Part shown: in pieces, positions 44,996-53,398 of the stretch
How the letters are laid out: each line of letters begins with the position of its first letter
How positions within the stretch are numbered: position 1 is the first letter of the stretch
Origin: Gammaproteobacteria bacterium
GTDB taxonomy: Bacteria > Pseudomonadota > Gammaproteobacteria > Pseudomonadales > Pseudohongiellaceae
Direction: 5' to 3'
Assembly: GCA_029245395.1 (NCBI GenBank)
Contig: JAQWPL010000024.1
Coordinates: 26,887-90,886, forward strand
Length of the DNA: 64,000 nt
Made by a program: the position numbers and the translations under genes
The notes under the pieces: model-generated
What the model saw: only the letters and a program-made list of their open reading frames with translations
Databases searched by the model: none
What the model was told of the DNA's origin: nothing

Positions 44996-46626
44996 TGTGC
45001 ATTTTCCTCGGCCAGATCGGCCTCAGTGTCAGGAACCGGAATGTCTGCAGCGCCCAATTCCTTGAGTAATGCGACAATCTCAACAGGCTGAGCGAGTGGA
45101 GCGTTGAAGTAAAATCCGGGCAGGGGTGCAGGAGGCTCCATGTTCTCGACCTGGTGTAAGGTCGTCTCACCATCCTTGTTTAGCGCGTCAATGTCAGCGC
45201 CATTGGCGACGAGTGCTCGTATTATTTTGGGATGCAGTGCTTTTGCAGCGATATGCAAAGCCGAGCTGCCATCTGGGCCCGGCACGTTGACGTCGGCACC
45301 GGCTTCCAATAGCAGCATAACGGCTTCAGCAGGATCACGTTCACCAGATTCACGGAAAGGAGGTGGGCCGTAGCGCAGGTCATTGGGGCCACCGGCTACA
45401 CCTACGCCTTTGCCACCAGTGATAGCAACCATGACGGTGGATCTGCTAACAATTTGTTCTTCACCATCTATGCCAACCTTTTTGGTCTCGGTTGCCGGCT
45501 TCCAGTTCGCATCTGCACCATGTGCCAGCATCATTTTGATGCCTGCAATATCGGCTGCTTTTGCGGCTCTGTAAAAAGGGGTTTCATTGGATTTAGTGTC
45601 GCAACACATCGACGTGTTATGCATTTGGCCGATGAAAGGCTTGTTCGGATCAGCACCTTCATCCAGCAGAAACTGAGTGAGATCCAAGGCATTAATCTCA
45701 TTGGAGTGGTCAGCCCGGAACACAGTGCCATCTTTTGCACGCCAGTCTGTGGTGGCGTCACGCATGATCGTTGCATAATAAAGGGAACCATCGTTAGCGT
45801 CGGCACCAAGCTCCAGCAACATGTTGGCAATATCGAAGCGGTCATTGACGATGGCCAGCATCATCGGTGTGGACTGATCGCCGTTGGTTATATTGATATC
45901 CGCATCTTGCTCAATTAGGAGTTTGATAATAGCTTCATCACCATTGCGCGCTGCCCAGTGCAGAGCCCCGAAACCACCAGATGGATAATCGGCGTTTACA
46001 CTGCGTTTTGTCAGATCAGAAACACGTGCCTGCATATTTGGATCGGCGCCTTCGTTGAGCAGATGCTCAACCATAGTCAGATGTCCTTCTGCAGTGGCCC
46101 ACATCAATGCGGTCTGGTTCTGGACAGGCTCTGTTTCATTGGGGTTAGCGCCTGCTTCGAGCAAAACGTCTACTGCAGCAACGCTACCTGATCGTGCCGC
46201 CGCCATGAAAGGTGATTCAACTAAACCTGGCGCTGTACTGGAAAGTGTAGCTCCGCTGGCGAGCAATGCCGCAATCATTTCAGCACTGCCATATCGGCTT
46301 GCCTGCAGCAGTGGTGATATGTCGAGATTGTTTGAGACGTTTGGATCGGCACCGGCTTCGAGAAGCAATTGCACCAATTCATGGGAAGAATTGTAGACAG
46401 CCCAAAGCAGGGGCGTGGTGCCATCTGGTTCAGCAAGATTGACGTCTTCGCCCGCAGCATTGATCAACTCACGTGATAGATCCAGATCACCCATCCGTGC
46501 AGCCTGGGCAATAGCACTCGAGGCAGAGGTAATTGGTGAAAACAGGACGCCGCAGGCAACTACAAGAGCCGCTGCCAGCAGGGTTGGGTGTAATGCTTTA
46601 TTTATAATTTTTATTGGTGCAAACAT
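44992..46626 (-). CDS. Secreted ankyrin-repeat protein (copy 3)
   Basis: A 544-residue protein with a leader (TLLAAALVVACGVLFSP) and ankyrin repeats throughout: GTTPLLWAVYNSS, LLLEAGADPNVSN, NQTALMWATAEGH, LLNEGADPNMQ, LLIEQDADINITNG, GSSALHIAAKALHP, GETTLHQVENM. In this set the ankyrin gene is first and the cytochrome-like and DUF1552 genes follow; in the other two sets it is last. Start ATG 46626. Confidence 0.9.
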   Translation of the reverse strand: MFAPIKIINKALHPTLLAAALVVACGVLFSPITSASSAIAQAARMGDLDLSRELINAAGEDVNLAEPDGTTPLLWAVYNSSHELVQLLLEAGADPNVSNNLDISPLLQASRYGSAEMIAALLASGATLSSTAPGLVESPFMAAARSGSVAAVDVLLEAGANPNETEPVQNQTALMWATAEGHLTMVEHLLNEGADPNMQARVSDLTKRSVNADYPSGGFGALHWAARNGDEAIIKLLIEQDADINITNGDQSTPMMLAIVNDRFDIANMLLELGADANDGSLYYATIMRDATTDWRAKDGTVFRADHSNEINALDLTQFLLDEGADPNKPFIGQMHNTSMCCDTKSNETPFYRAAKAADIAGIKMMLAHGADANWKPATETKKVGIDGEEQIVSRSTVMVAITGGKGVGVAGGPNDLRYGPPPFRESGERDPAEAVMLLLEAGADVNVPGPDGSSALHIAAKALHPKIIRALVANGADIDALNKDGETTLHQVENMEPPAPLPGFYFNAPLAQPVEIVALLKELGAADIPVPDTEADLAEENAQ

Positions 46627-47183
46627 TGGTGCAAATCCCTCTTCTACTAAGTTGACTCCACCCCTTGAAATCCGGGTCCTAACGCAAAATAATCAAACCA
46701 TTCTGCTTTTGAAAGGTACGGCAAAATCTAACCAATTATTATATCTAAAGTGCGTTTGAGAATCTATCTTCTGGAATTCCCTAGAATAGCAAAAACAAGA
46801 CATAAAGCCCGATTTTAGGGTATTTGAATTGAATTATTTCTGAGCGGGAGGCCGCCGAGCCAGTTTTTTGGTTTACGTTATTTGTTATTAATTGAGCCAG
46901 GTTATTTTCCGAGCCTGTCAGCAAGATTGGATAGCAGTCAGCAAGCCAGTAAAAATCGACTTCATTAGATTTAAATCAATTAAATCTCGCTCTATCTGGT
47001 TTAGCCTCAAAAATACATGTTGCTTACATATTACTTTCATAGAACAAGTCCACATTCTTATTATGGTTATCCAGTGAAAGGGCGAAAAAGCCATATTTGA
47101 TGCACCGATTAAGAGTTATTTGAATCGCTAGAATAAGTAGTATCAGCAGCAATAAACGAGATATTTCGACAGGAGAATTACCA
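46627..47183. other. Long intergenic region between divergent genes
   Basis: About 557 AT-rich bases between the ankyrin operon (- strand) and the deletion relic (+ strand). It must carry promoters for both. I found no convincing gene, RNA or repeat in it; a strong ribosome binding site (ACAGGAGA) ends it at the relic's start. Confidence 0.5.
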
Positions 47184-47558
47184 ATGGAAATTTTGAGATC
47201 ATTTAAGCCTCTTCAAATGGTCATGGCTGGCGTCTTGCTTGGCTCATATGCACAAGGTGTCTGGGCACAGGTTGGGGATGAAGTGGACGGCTTGATCGAT
47301 GAATACTGTTCCAAGTGCCATAATTTCGAAGACTATTCCGGGGGTATCGATCTTGAAGGGATTGGTGTACATAATATTGCCGAATATCCCGATATTGGAG
47401 AGATGGTCATCAAACGCTTGCGTGCGGGGATGCTGCGTTCAGTCACACGTGGGGCTGCGCAAGACAACTATAAGTTCTCGTCACTGGTGATGGGCGTTAT
47501 CAATAGCCCGGCTTTCACCATGAATATAAAACCGCGAGCCTTTAAGCAGTTAGTATAA
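47184..47558 (+). pseudogene. Internal-deletion relic of a DUF1592-family cytochrome-like gene (copy 4)
   Basis: The 124-residue product joins the two ends of the family and lacks the middle ~650 residues. Its N-terminus has a leader and heme motif CSKCH (DEYCSKCHNFEDYSGGIDL) up to VIKRLRAGM, where the full copies continue MPPPG. The rest (SVTRGAAQDNYKFSSLVMGVINSPAF) matches only the last ~30 residues of the full copies. The junction is near 47433-47440 and is in frame. The leader, heme motif and ribosome binding site are intact, so a small secreted monoheme protein might still be made. Confidence 0.85.
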
Positions 47559-47565
47559 AGTTGGA

Positions 47566-47613
47566 ACAAAAGGGTCAGTGCTACTTGAAAATCAAGTGGC
47601 ACTGACCCTTTTG
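47566..47613. repeat. REP-like near-perfect palindrome
   Basis: Arms of 23 bases, beginning ACAAAAGGGTCAGTGC and ending GCACTGACCCTTTTGT with one T-G pair, surround ACTTGAAAATCAAGT. The same centre occurs at 27.4 kb. It lies between the relic and a convergent gene and could also terminate both. Confidence 0.75.
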
Positions 47614-47638
47614 TTTGACCCTTTTTATTTTCAATGTA

Positions 47639-48106
47639 TCAAGCCGGTGAGAATGTAATAAGTTTCTTTTCCGGAATACCTCTTACTGCATTGCTGTAAA
47701 TATATGAGACGGGTATCAGTATCAGTCCCAATACGGCATGCCAGTAAAAATCCTGTGCGGTAAAGTGAGCAACGAAAGCAAGTATCATATTAATGTAGTA
47801 AGTGGCATAGACCCATTCTTTGAGATCTGAATAGCGGTTGGTAATGATAACTATCACACCGATCAATTTCAGCCAGGCTAACGGATAAATAATATAGGTG
47901 GGGTAATTAAAATTCGTAAAAAACTCAACCATTAAATCATGCATCAAATGGTAGGTCACAAAAGACCACAACATGGCAAACAGCATATAACCGATAGCAA
48001 TCCAGTAGATAATTTTTTGTTTTCTTGTTGTTTTCTTGTTGTTTTCATTGTTGGTTATTCCTTTATTAGTTTGCTGGTCAGTGCGTTTGCCACCTGCTCC
48101 TTCCAT
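47639..48106 (-). CDS. DoxX-like membrane protein
   Basis: A 155-residue protein. A hydrophilic, Asn/Lys-rich start (~30 residues) precedes four hydrophobic segments: IIYWIAIGYMLFAMLWSFV, IIYPLAWLKLIGVIVII, YINMILAFVAHF and VLGLILIPVSYIYS. The YWIAxG start and PLAWLKLIGV middle are typical of the DoxX-like family. Function uncertain. It is the last gene of the - strand flavoprotein operon. Confidence 0.7.
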   Translation of the reverse strand: MEGAGGKRTDQQTNKGITNNENNKKTTRKQKIIYWIAIGYMLFAMLWSFVTYHLMHDLMVEFFTNFNYPTYIIYPLAWLKLIGVIVIITNRYSDLKEWVYATYYINMILAFVAHFTAQDFYWHAVLGLILIPVSYIYSNAVRGIPEKKLITFSPA

Positions 48107-48147
48107 TCTATTTTCAGAGAGATGCCATAACTGGTGAACTGCATATT

Positions 48148-48597
48148 TTATTGCTGAGGAGGAGTACAGTTTTCTACGGCGCTATCACAATAAATCTCAC
48201 CTTCGATAGCATAAAACTTAGCGTTTGCCTTCACATGCGCAAAAATACGCTTGTTTTGTAAATCCAGCACAAGGGAGTCAACACCAATTCTAGGAATTGG
48301 CCAGGTAACAAAATATATTTCTTCCGAGATTTGGGTGTAATGAGGATAAGTGAAATAGCTCATGCCTTCGAATGTACCAGTTAACCCTTCCCAGTTAACT
48401 CTTTCTTCTGTCATTTCAACTCTGAAATCCCAGCCATTGTTATAACGCCAGTGGAATATTCTATCTTTGAATGATTCGGGTATTTGTGAAGTCTGATGGC
48501 TATCCTCGAATGGCGCTCTGCTCCAGAAGAGAAAATAGTAACCTGAAGAGACCAGGACCATGAATATCAACAAAGCTCTATAAAGTTTTAATTCCAT
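48148..48597 (-). CDS. Membrane-anchored small protein of unknown function
   Basis: A 149-residue protein with one N-terminal membrane segment (ALLIFMVLVSSGYYFLFW) and a beta-rich outer part: VNWEGLTGTFEGMSYFTYPHY, EEIYFVTWPIPRIGVDSLVLDL. The strand pattern recalls small lipocalin-like (MoaF-related) proteins, a weak resemblance only. Two C-terminal cysteines (YCDSAVENC) may form a disulfide. It lies between the cytochrome gene and the DoxX-like gene in the operon. Confidence 0.65.
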   Translation of the reverse strand: MELKLYRALLIFMVLVSSGYYFLFWSRAPFEDSHQTSQIPESFKDRIFHWRYNNGWDFRVEMTEERVNWEGLTGTFEGMSYFTYPHYTQISEEIYFVTWPIPRIGVDSLVLDLQNKRIFAHVKANAKFYAIEGEIYCDSAVENCTPPQQ

Positions 48598-48639
48598 TAG
48601 AAGATAATTCCGTTCAACTCTTGAGTGATTTCCTTGAAG

Positions 48640-48981
48640 CTATGGGTTGTTTCTCGTCAAAAACAAAATGAGTGCGTCTAATTCCTTCTCATTAACTTCT
48701 GTAATGCGCACGGGTGTCATACCTGGCGTATTTGTACGCACAATGTTACGGATGTATTCAGGTAGCAGATCTGTGCGTTGATGCAGTACGGCTGGCTTGC
48801 TGTCCCCATAGCGTCGATGCAGCATGATAGTCCCGCCTTTTTGAAGGCCCTCACCATGGCAATATTCACAGCGTGCCATATACACTTCTTCACCCTGGGC
48901 GGTAATATCTTCCTGGGCCAAAAGGTTGAAACTGCTAAGCGCCAAAACAGAAAAAAGCATTTTTAATATCAACTTTCTCAT
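48640..48981 (-). CDS. Small cytochrome c, likely subunit of the flavoprotein dehydrogenase
   Basis: A 113-residue exported protein (leader ends NLLAQED) with one heme motif CEYCH in ARCEYCHGEGLQKGG and a likely Met ligand in TNTPGMTPV. It overlaps the end of the VAO/PCMH-like gene by four bases (ATGA). The same flavoprotein-plus-cytochrome pairing is known for p-cresol methylhydroxylase (PchF-PchC), where the cytochrome takes the electrons. Confidence 0.88.
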   Translation of the reverse strand: MRKLILKMLFSVLALSSFNLLAQEDITAQGEEVYMARCEYCHGEGLQKGGTIMLHRRYGDSKPAVLHQRTDLLPEYIRNIVRTNTPGMTPVRITEVNEKELDALILFLTRNNP

Positions 48982-50534
48982 GCGCGTTCCTCCCTCAACC
49001 GCTGTGGCCAGACACCGTTTTTACCCGGTGACAAAATACCATTGGGATCCAGCGTATCTTTCAAGGTTTCATGGAAACGACGCAGGGCATGGTCATTAAA
49101 ATCAAAGGATTCCATAGCATTGTCCATGAACACCAATGGGGTACGATATTCTGACCAGCCTTTTTCACCAGAGACGCGAATCAGGTTTTCACATAAAGCC
49201 ATCGCACGCTCATTCACCGCATTATCAGTCGAGCTAAGAGGCACTCCTGCTAGAGTCATTAAAGAACGAGGTGCATGAAAATGTAGAGGTCCACCCATAT
49301 AACGCATTCCATATTCCTGATAAAGACCATCATAGGTTTGCAAGAAATCCCAATAATCTGCACCCGTGAATGGCATCACCATAGATACAAAAGTGCCACC
49401 ATGATTCCAAATGGGCGCTTCTTGAAAAGAGGGGATACCCGCTGCTAATTTAGACTCAGTCAACATTTCATCGGGGTTATAGGGTGCGGCAAATCGACTC
49501 GAGTGAAAAGTAGCACTAGGAATTGCTGATGCAAATTCATCCTGAACCTGTTCCCAGTTAGCTTCCACAACCCGATCATAACCGTAAAAGCCTAAACGAG
49601 CTCTCCAGCCTGGTAGACCCGGAGCATGTCCGCCATCTACATTGGGGCCGCCGCCTGCGCCACCGCCAGGGCCTTGCGCTCCTTCTATATGTCCGCCTTG
49701 ATTGGTACTGGCAGTAGCACTATTAGCGATAACATTAGAAAGTCGAAGGGGGCGTAGAGTATCAATCATGGGAATGATATCTTCATGGCCTGAGACATAT
49801 ACTTCTGCTGAACGAAATGCTGGGGGTTCGGGAATTAACCAGATACCCATCTTGGTGACTATTCCTAAATTAGATTGGGAAAACATACCGTCAACATAGG
49901 GCCCCAGTCCGTATTTATATTGTTGCCAGGTCTCTGCATTGCTGTTGGCGCCCATGCCAGTGCGCATCACATCGCCATTAGCGAGAACCACTTCCATACC
50001 ACATTGGGCGGCGGCGCGCTCACCTAACAAACCATAACCAGCACCACGTTCTAAGGTATTGCCTATAATGCTGGCATAAGCAGGTGAAGGGCCGTCCGTC
50101 CAGAGCCGATAGCCACGACGACGAATTTCACGCCACAAATCGTAAGTGCTGACGCCAGGTTCTACCAGTGCATAAGCGTGCTCTTCATTTAACTCAAGAA
50201 TCCTGTTCATGCGCTTCAGATCAACAATGACACTGCCGTTGACACGAGAATCAGGACCACCATATCCATAATTTTTCCCTGTGGAGATGGTCCACAGCGG
50301 AATTTGATAGTCATTGGCAACCCGAAGTACAACTTTTAATTCTTCGACGGAATCTGGTGCCACTGCAGCAGAAGGGATCGGTTGCGCTTCTGTGTTTTGC
50401 AGTGGTGAAAAATAATCTTTATACATGGCGATGTGTTCATCAATAGTGAACACCCAATCATTGCCAACAGCTGTTCTGAATTCAGACAATGCGTTGTCAA
50501 ATTGGCCTTGTGATAATCCTGGAGGTAGGGACAT
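48978..50534 (-). CDS. FAD-dependent phenol oxidoreductase of the vanillyl-alcohol oxidase/p-cresol methylhydroxylase family
   Basis: A 518-residue flavoprotein. The FAD-binding PCMH-type domain has LWTISTGKNYGYGG, VIVDLKRMNRILE, HAYALVEPGVSTYDL, WTDGPSPAYASIIGNTLERG and YGLLGERAAAQCGMEVVL. The C-terminal cap contains GGPLHFHAPRSLMTL, and the end DTLDPNGILSPGKNGVWP is typical of the family. It oxidises para-alkyl phenols in the known members. With the overlapping cytochrome c it is more likely a dehydrogenase than an oxygen-using oxidase. No signal peptide is evident. An insert of Gly-rich sequence (GPGGGAGGGPN) lies mid-protein. Confidence 0.88.
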   Translation of the reverse strand: MSLPPGLSQGQFDNALSEFRTAVGNDWVFTIDEHIAMYKDYFSPLQNTEAQPIPSAAVAPDSVEELKVVLRVANDYQIPLWTISTGKNYGYGGPDSRVNGSVIVDLKRMNRILELNEEHAYALVEPGVSTYDLWREIRRRGYRLWTDGPSPAYASIIGNTLERGAGYGLLGERAAAQCGMEVVLANGDVMRTGMGANSNAETWQQYKYGLGPYVDGMFSQSNLGIVTKMGIWLIPEPPAFRSAEVYVSGHEDIIPMIDTLRPLRLSNVIANSATASTNQGGHIEGAQGPGGGAGGGPNVDGGHAPGLPGWRARLGFYGYDRVVEANWEQVQDEFASAIPSATFHSSRFAAPYNPDEMLTESKLAAGIPSFQEAPIWNHGGTFVSMVMPFTGADYWDFLQTYDGLYQEYGMRYMGGPLHFHAPRSLMTLAGVPLSSTDNAVNERAMALCENLIRVSGEKGWSEYRTPLVFMDNAMESFDFNDHALRRFHETLKDTLDPNGILSPGKNGVWPQRLREERA

Positions 50535-50552
50535 TGTTTTTCTTCCTGGTAT

Positions 50553-51005
50553 TTAGCTGTTGTTTGTTGTGTAAAGCGGGGCTAGAACCCATGCAACTAA
50601 TTTTTTCTGGGAATTTTCTTTGAGTAATAACTGTAATTCTGGCTCCAGTTCAGAAAAATGTACCTGTTGGTAAGCGTGATCCCTAGCCAACGCCAAAATA
50701 TAACCTGCGGTATGTTCCCGTGTATATCCAGCAATGATGGAACGTTGGCTGGAAAAGTGTGAAGTGAGCAGATCATAGGCTTCTTCATTTAAGTCTTCGT
50801 GAACAACCCCAATAGTAGCGCCATTTTTTTTGGCATCTGTAGCGAAATCAACGCTTTCCTTGTGTTGATCATCAAAAAGTACGAGGTCAAATACACTCCC
50901 TTTGTCTTTATCTTTAATAATTCCTTTCGCAAGTGCGGGATTGGTGCTGGCAATGCTTGCCAGGGTTGCGGAGCTAGTTTGCAGAAAAAGCCTTCTGTTG
51001 ATCAT
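50553..51005 (-). CDS. Tat-signal protein of unknown function at the head of the flavoprotein operon
   Basis: A 150-residue protein starting INRRLFLQTSSATLASIAS, a Tat-type leader. The mature part has a GSVFDLVLFDDQH strand and HFSSQRSIIAGYTRE and looks like a small alpha/beta domain; no family recognised. It is the first gene of the operon, divergent from the TetR gene, with an operator-like palindrome between. It might help export or mature the partner flavoprotein, which has no leader of its own (inference). Confidence 0.65.
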   Translation of the reverse strand: MINRRLFLQTSSATLASIASTNPALAKGIIKDKDKGSVFDLVLFDDQHKESVDFATDAKKNGATIGVVHEDLNEEAYDLLTSHFSSQRSIIAGYTREHTAGYILALARDHAYQQVHFSELEPELQLLLKENSQKKLVAWVLAPLYTTNNS

Positions 51006-51029
51006 AGTGATTGCCTCTGAGTTTTCAGT

Positions 51030-51067
51030 ATTTTCACTTGTAATAAATATTTTTACAAGTGTAAAAT
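51030..51067. promoter_or_regulatory. Operator-like palindrome between the TetR gene and the flavoprotein operon
   Basis: ATTTTCACTTGTAA (51030-51043) is mirrored by TTACAAGTGTAAAAT (51053-51067, one extra base) with nine bases between. It sits in the short gap between two divergent genes, where a TetR repressor normally binds to control both itself and its neighbour. Confidence 0.75.
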
Positions 51068-51099
51068 ACAGATAATTGCAAATTTATTGAGATTTGGGC

Positions 51100-51732
51100 A
51101 TGGCAGCAGGTAATCAGGCAATAGATGTAAACACTGACAATGAGAATACCCGTGAATTGATTCTGAGAATCGCCGCTCTGGCTTTTGCAGAAAACGGTTA
51201 CAGCGGGACTTCTCTGCGCGATATTGGTGAGCAGGCAGGTATCAATTTCCAATCTATTCGCTATCACTTCGGATCGAAAGAAGATTTGTGGGAAATCGTT
51301 GTGGCAACGTTAAGTCGTAAAGCCCTGGAGGCTGGTATGCATCATGAGCAAGCAATTGCTGGTTTGCCACTCAAGGAGCAATTGCATGCTCAGATTAGGG
51401 CGCTCGTTTCCTATCAGGTCACCAATCCAGAGTTAATGTTTATATTGACCCGAGAAGCGATGAAGAAAAGCGAACGCTATAAAAATATCTATCCAAAATA
51501 TGTATCAAATTTGTATGAATTCACCGGAAAGTTTTTTGGCAGACTTCAAAAAGAAGGAATAATAAATAATGAGATTCCTGTTAAAGAACTGGTGCTACTT
51601 TTTCGTGGCGCGATGATTTTCCGCCTTATTACGTCTGTTGACGGTGAGTTTTATACGAAAAAATCCATTAAGCCTGATGTGCTAATCGAGCAACATGCTG
51701 ATGGATTAACTAAATTGTTATTGACGAGTTAA
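51100..51732 (+). CDS. TetR/AcrR family transcriptional regulator
   Basis: About 210 residues. The N-terminal DNA-binding domain reads ILRIAALAFAENGYSGTSLRDIGEQAG, with the recognition helix INFQSIRYHFGSKEDLW. The C-terminal ligand-binding part contains FILTREAMKKSERY and a CerR-like or TetR C-terminal helical bundle. It likely represses the divergent flavoprotein operon via the palindrome in the intergenic gap, with a phenolic or fatty ligand as a guess. Start at ATG 51100; TTG 51094 is an alternative. Confidence 0.92.
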   Translation: MAAGNQAIDVNTDNENTRELILRIAALAFAENGYSGTSLRDIGEQAGINFQSIRYHFGSKEDLWEIVVATLSRKALEAGMHHEQAIAGLPLKEQLHAQIRALVSYQVTNPELMFILTREAMKKSERYKNIYPKYVSNLYEFTGKFFGRLQKEGIINNEIPVKELVLLFRGAMIFRLITSVDGEFYTKKSIKPDVLIEQHADGLTKLLLTS

Positions 51733-51755
51733 GCCAAATAAAAAACGGAGCTACT

Positions 51756-52079
51756 ATGATTGATTCAAAGACTGATTCAAATTTACAACATCTAAGTAGA
51801 AGGCAAGTGATGCTTGGATCTGCTGCTTTGCTTGGCGCTGGTGCAATGAGTACTGTAACTCCACAGGCAAATGCGCAGCCTGGCGGACCACCAAGTCCTT
51901 ACACTGCTACAGAACGTGAACGCAGATGGGCAGCGCTGCGCGCCATGATGAGTGAGCAAGGCATAGATTGTCTGGTAGTGCCAAATTTGAATAGATTAGA
52001 GAATTTAACAATTTATAATAAAAAGAATAAACTTCCCAGCCTGACTTATAGAATTTTTCCGCGATTGAAAAAAACTTAA
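51756..52079 (+). pseudogene. Truncated Tat-exported creatinase/Xaa-Pro peptidase-like gene
   Basis: The 107-residue product has a Tat leader (SRRQVMLGSAALLGAGAMS) and the beginning of a creatinase N-terminal domain (ERERRWAALRAMMSEQGIDCLVVPNLNR). After residue ~85 the similarity stops and a Lys-rich tail ends at a TAA. A full family member is ~400 residues, and no remainder is found downstream, where the OsmC gene begins after 12 bases. It is probably a deletion remnant. Confidence 0.65.
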
Positions 52080-52091
52080 TAGGAATAAATT

Positions 52092-53324
52092 ATGGCATCC
52101 AATCAGAATAATCCACTCATCGAGAGCGGCAAACCCCTGTTTTTTAAAGTAGCCAATGCAGATGTTATTGGTTTTGAAATACCGGAAATTCGCCTCGGTG
52201 AAGCCGTCAGGTTGTCTGTTCGCTCGTTGACTGTGATGCAAAAAGAAGCCCTGGTTGCGTCGGCGACTACTGGCAATGTCTGGCGCTTGTCTAGTGATGA
52301 GGGGGCCTATCTGGCTGGTCTGGATGAAGCGCCCTGTCCTTTATCATTTCTTTCGACCGGTATGGTCTGCTCTTATATGAATGAAATCCAAGCACTGGCC
52401 AAAATTCGCAATATCAACATCAATGATATTCGCCTGATCCAGGACAACTACTACACCATGAAAGGCTCCGCTAAAGACGGCACCATGACAGGTGGCGCCA
52501 AGAGTGTGGATCTGACTGTGCAAATTGATAGTGACACCAGTCCGGATGAATTAAACAAGCTGGTTCTGGATGCCACGGCGGCATCACCCCTTAATGGTTT
52601 GATGCGTGGTGCCAAGGAAAGTCTTTTCACCCTTTCTCATAACGGTAATGAAATCGATACAGCCAAGGCTCTGCCTGTAGGCAGTCCAGCGTTGCCTGAT
52701 CCAGGCGATCAGTTTGATGAGTCTCAGTCCACCAATGACGACTGGTCTGGTTTAATAACAAGGGGAGGAATGACACCAAAGGCTCAACACTCAACTACTC
52801 TGGCCAATGACAGTCTGGCTGATCAACAGAATCGCCTGTTGCATGTAAGGGTTATTTGTACTGTCCGTGAGGATGGCGTCAAGGAAGTGACCCAACACCT
52901 GTTTAATCCGCATGGCTCTGTGTTTAATTTTCTCTGTGATGAAGCGGAAGTGAATGGTGGTAAAGGCCTGGCTCCGGATGCGGCGAGTTATATTTCGGCC
53001 GGCATAGGCTTTTGTTTTATGACCCAGTTTGGTCGCTATGCCAAGATTGTGAAGAAAGAACTGGAGGAATATCGCATTGTCCAGGACAGTCATTTTTCAC
53101 TGGGTGGCGCCAGTGGTGGCACAGGAAAAGCCGGTACGGCAGATCCAATTGAAACTCATGTATTTCTGAAAACTGCCCAAGACGATGACTTTGCCCGCAC
53201 CGCCCTGGATATGTCTGAGCAAACCTGTTTTCTGCATGCCTTCTGCAAGGCAGATTTAAAAACCCGAGTGAAAATTCTATCCATGACGGACGAAGTTACC
53301 GTGCCTGAAGTCGCAGTGGAGTGA
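52092..53324 (+). CDS. Two-domain OsmC family protein
   Basis: A 410-residue cytoplasmic protein with two OsmC-like halves. The first has the peroxidatic region PCPLSFLSTGMVCSYMNEI (C82, C93) and the second half ends with SEQTCFLHAFCKADLKTRV (C379, C385). Between them is an unconserved linker. OsmC/Ohr proteins reduce organic peroxides; members this large are of unknown substrate. The second domain has FLCDEAEVNGGKG and AAS-GIGFCFMTQFGRY. It precedes the molybdopterin enzyme by 74 bases. Confidence 0.82.
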   Translation: MASNQNNPLIESGKPLFFKVANADVIGFEIPEIRLGEAVRLSVRSLTVMQKEALVASATTGNVWRLSSDEGAYLAGLDEAPCPLSFLSTGMVCSYMNEIQALAKIRNININDIRLIQDNYYTMKGSAKDGTMTGGAKSVDLTVQIDSDTSPDELNKLVLDATAASPLNGLMRGAKESLFTLSHNGNEIDTAKALPVGSPALPDPGDQFDESQSTNDDWSGLITRGGMTPKAQHSTTLANDSLADQQNRLLHVRVICTVREDGVKEVTQHLFNPHGSVFNFLCDEAEVNGGKGLAPDAASYISAGIGFCFMTQFGRYAKIVKKELEEYRIVQDSHFSLGGASGGTGKAGTADPIETHVFLKTAQDDDFARTALDMSEQTCFLHAFCKADLKTRVKILSMTDEVTVPEVAVE

Positions 53325-53398
53325 TTTTGGGCCTCACCATTTTTATGTGGAAGGTGTAGTATTAGCTGATAAACGATAAGGCCTGATAGGGGATTGAT

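Noticed and set aside
46892..47077. 61-codon open frame in the 46.6-47.2 kb gap
   Set aside because: No ribosome binding site, no leader or family features, and AT-rich noncoding-like composition.
53322..53380. TGA at the end of the OsmC gene as Sec
   Set aside because: Only ~17 codons follow before a double stop, and the OsmC domain is already complete.
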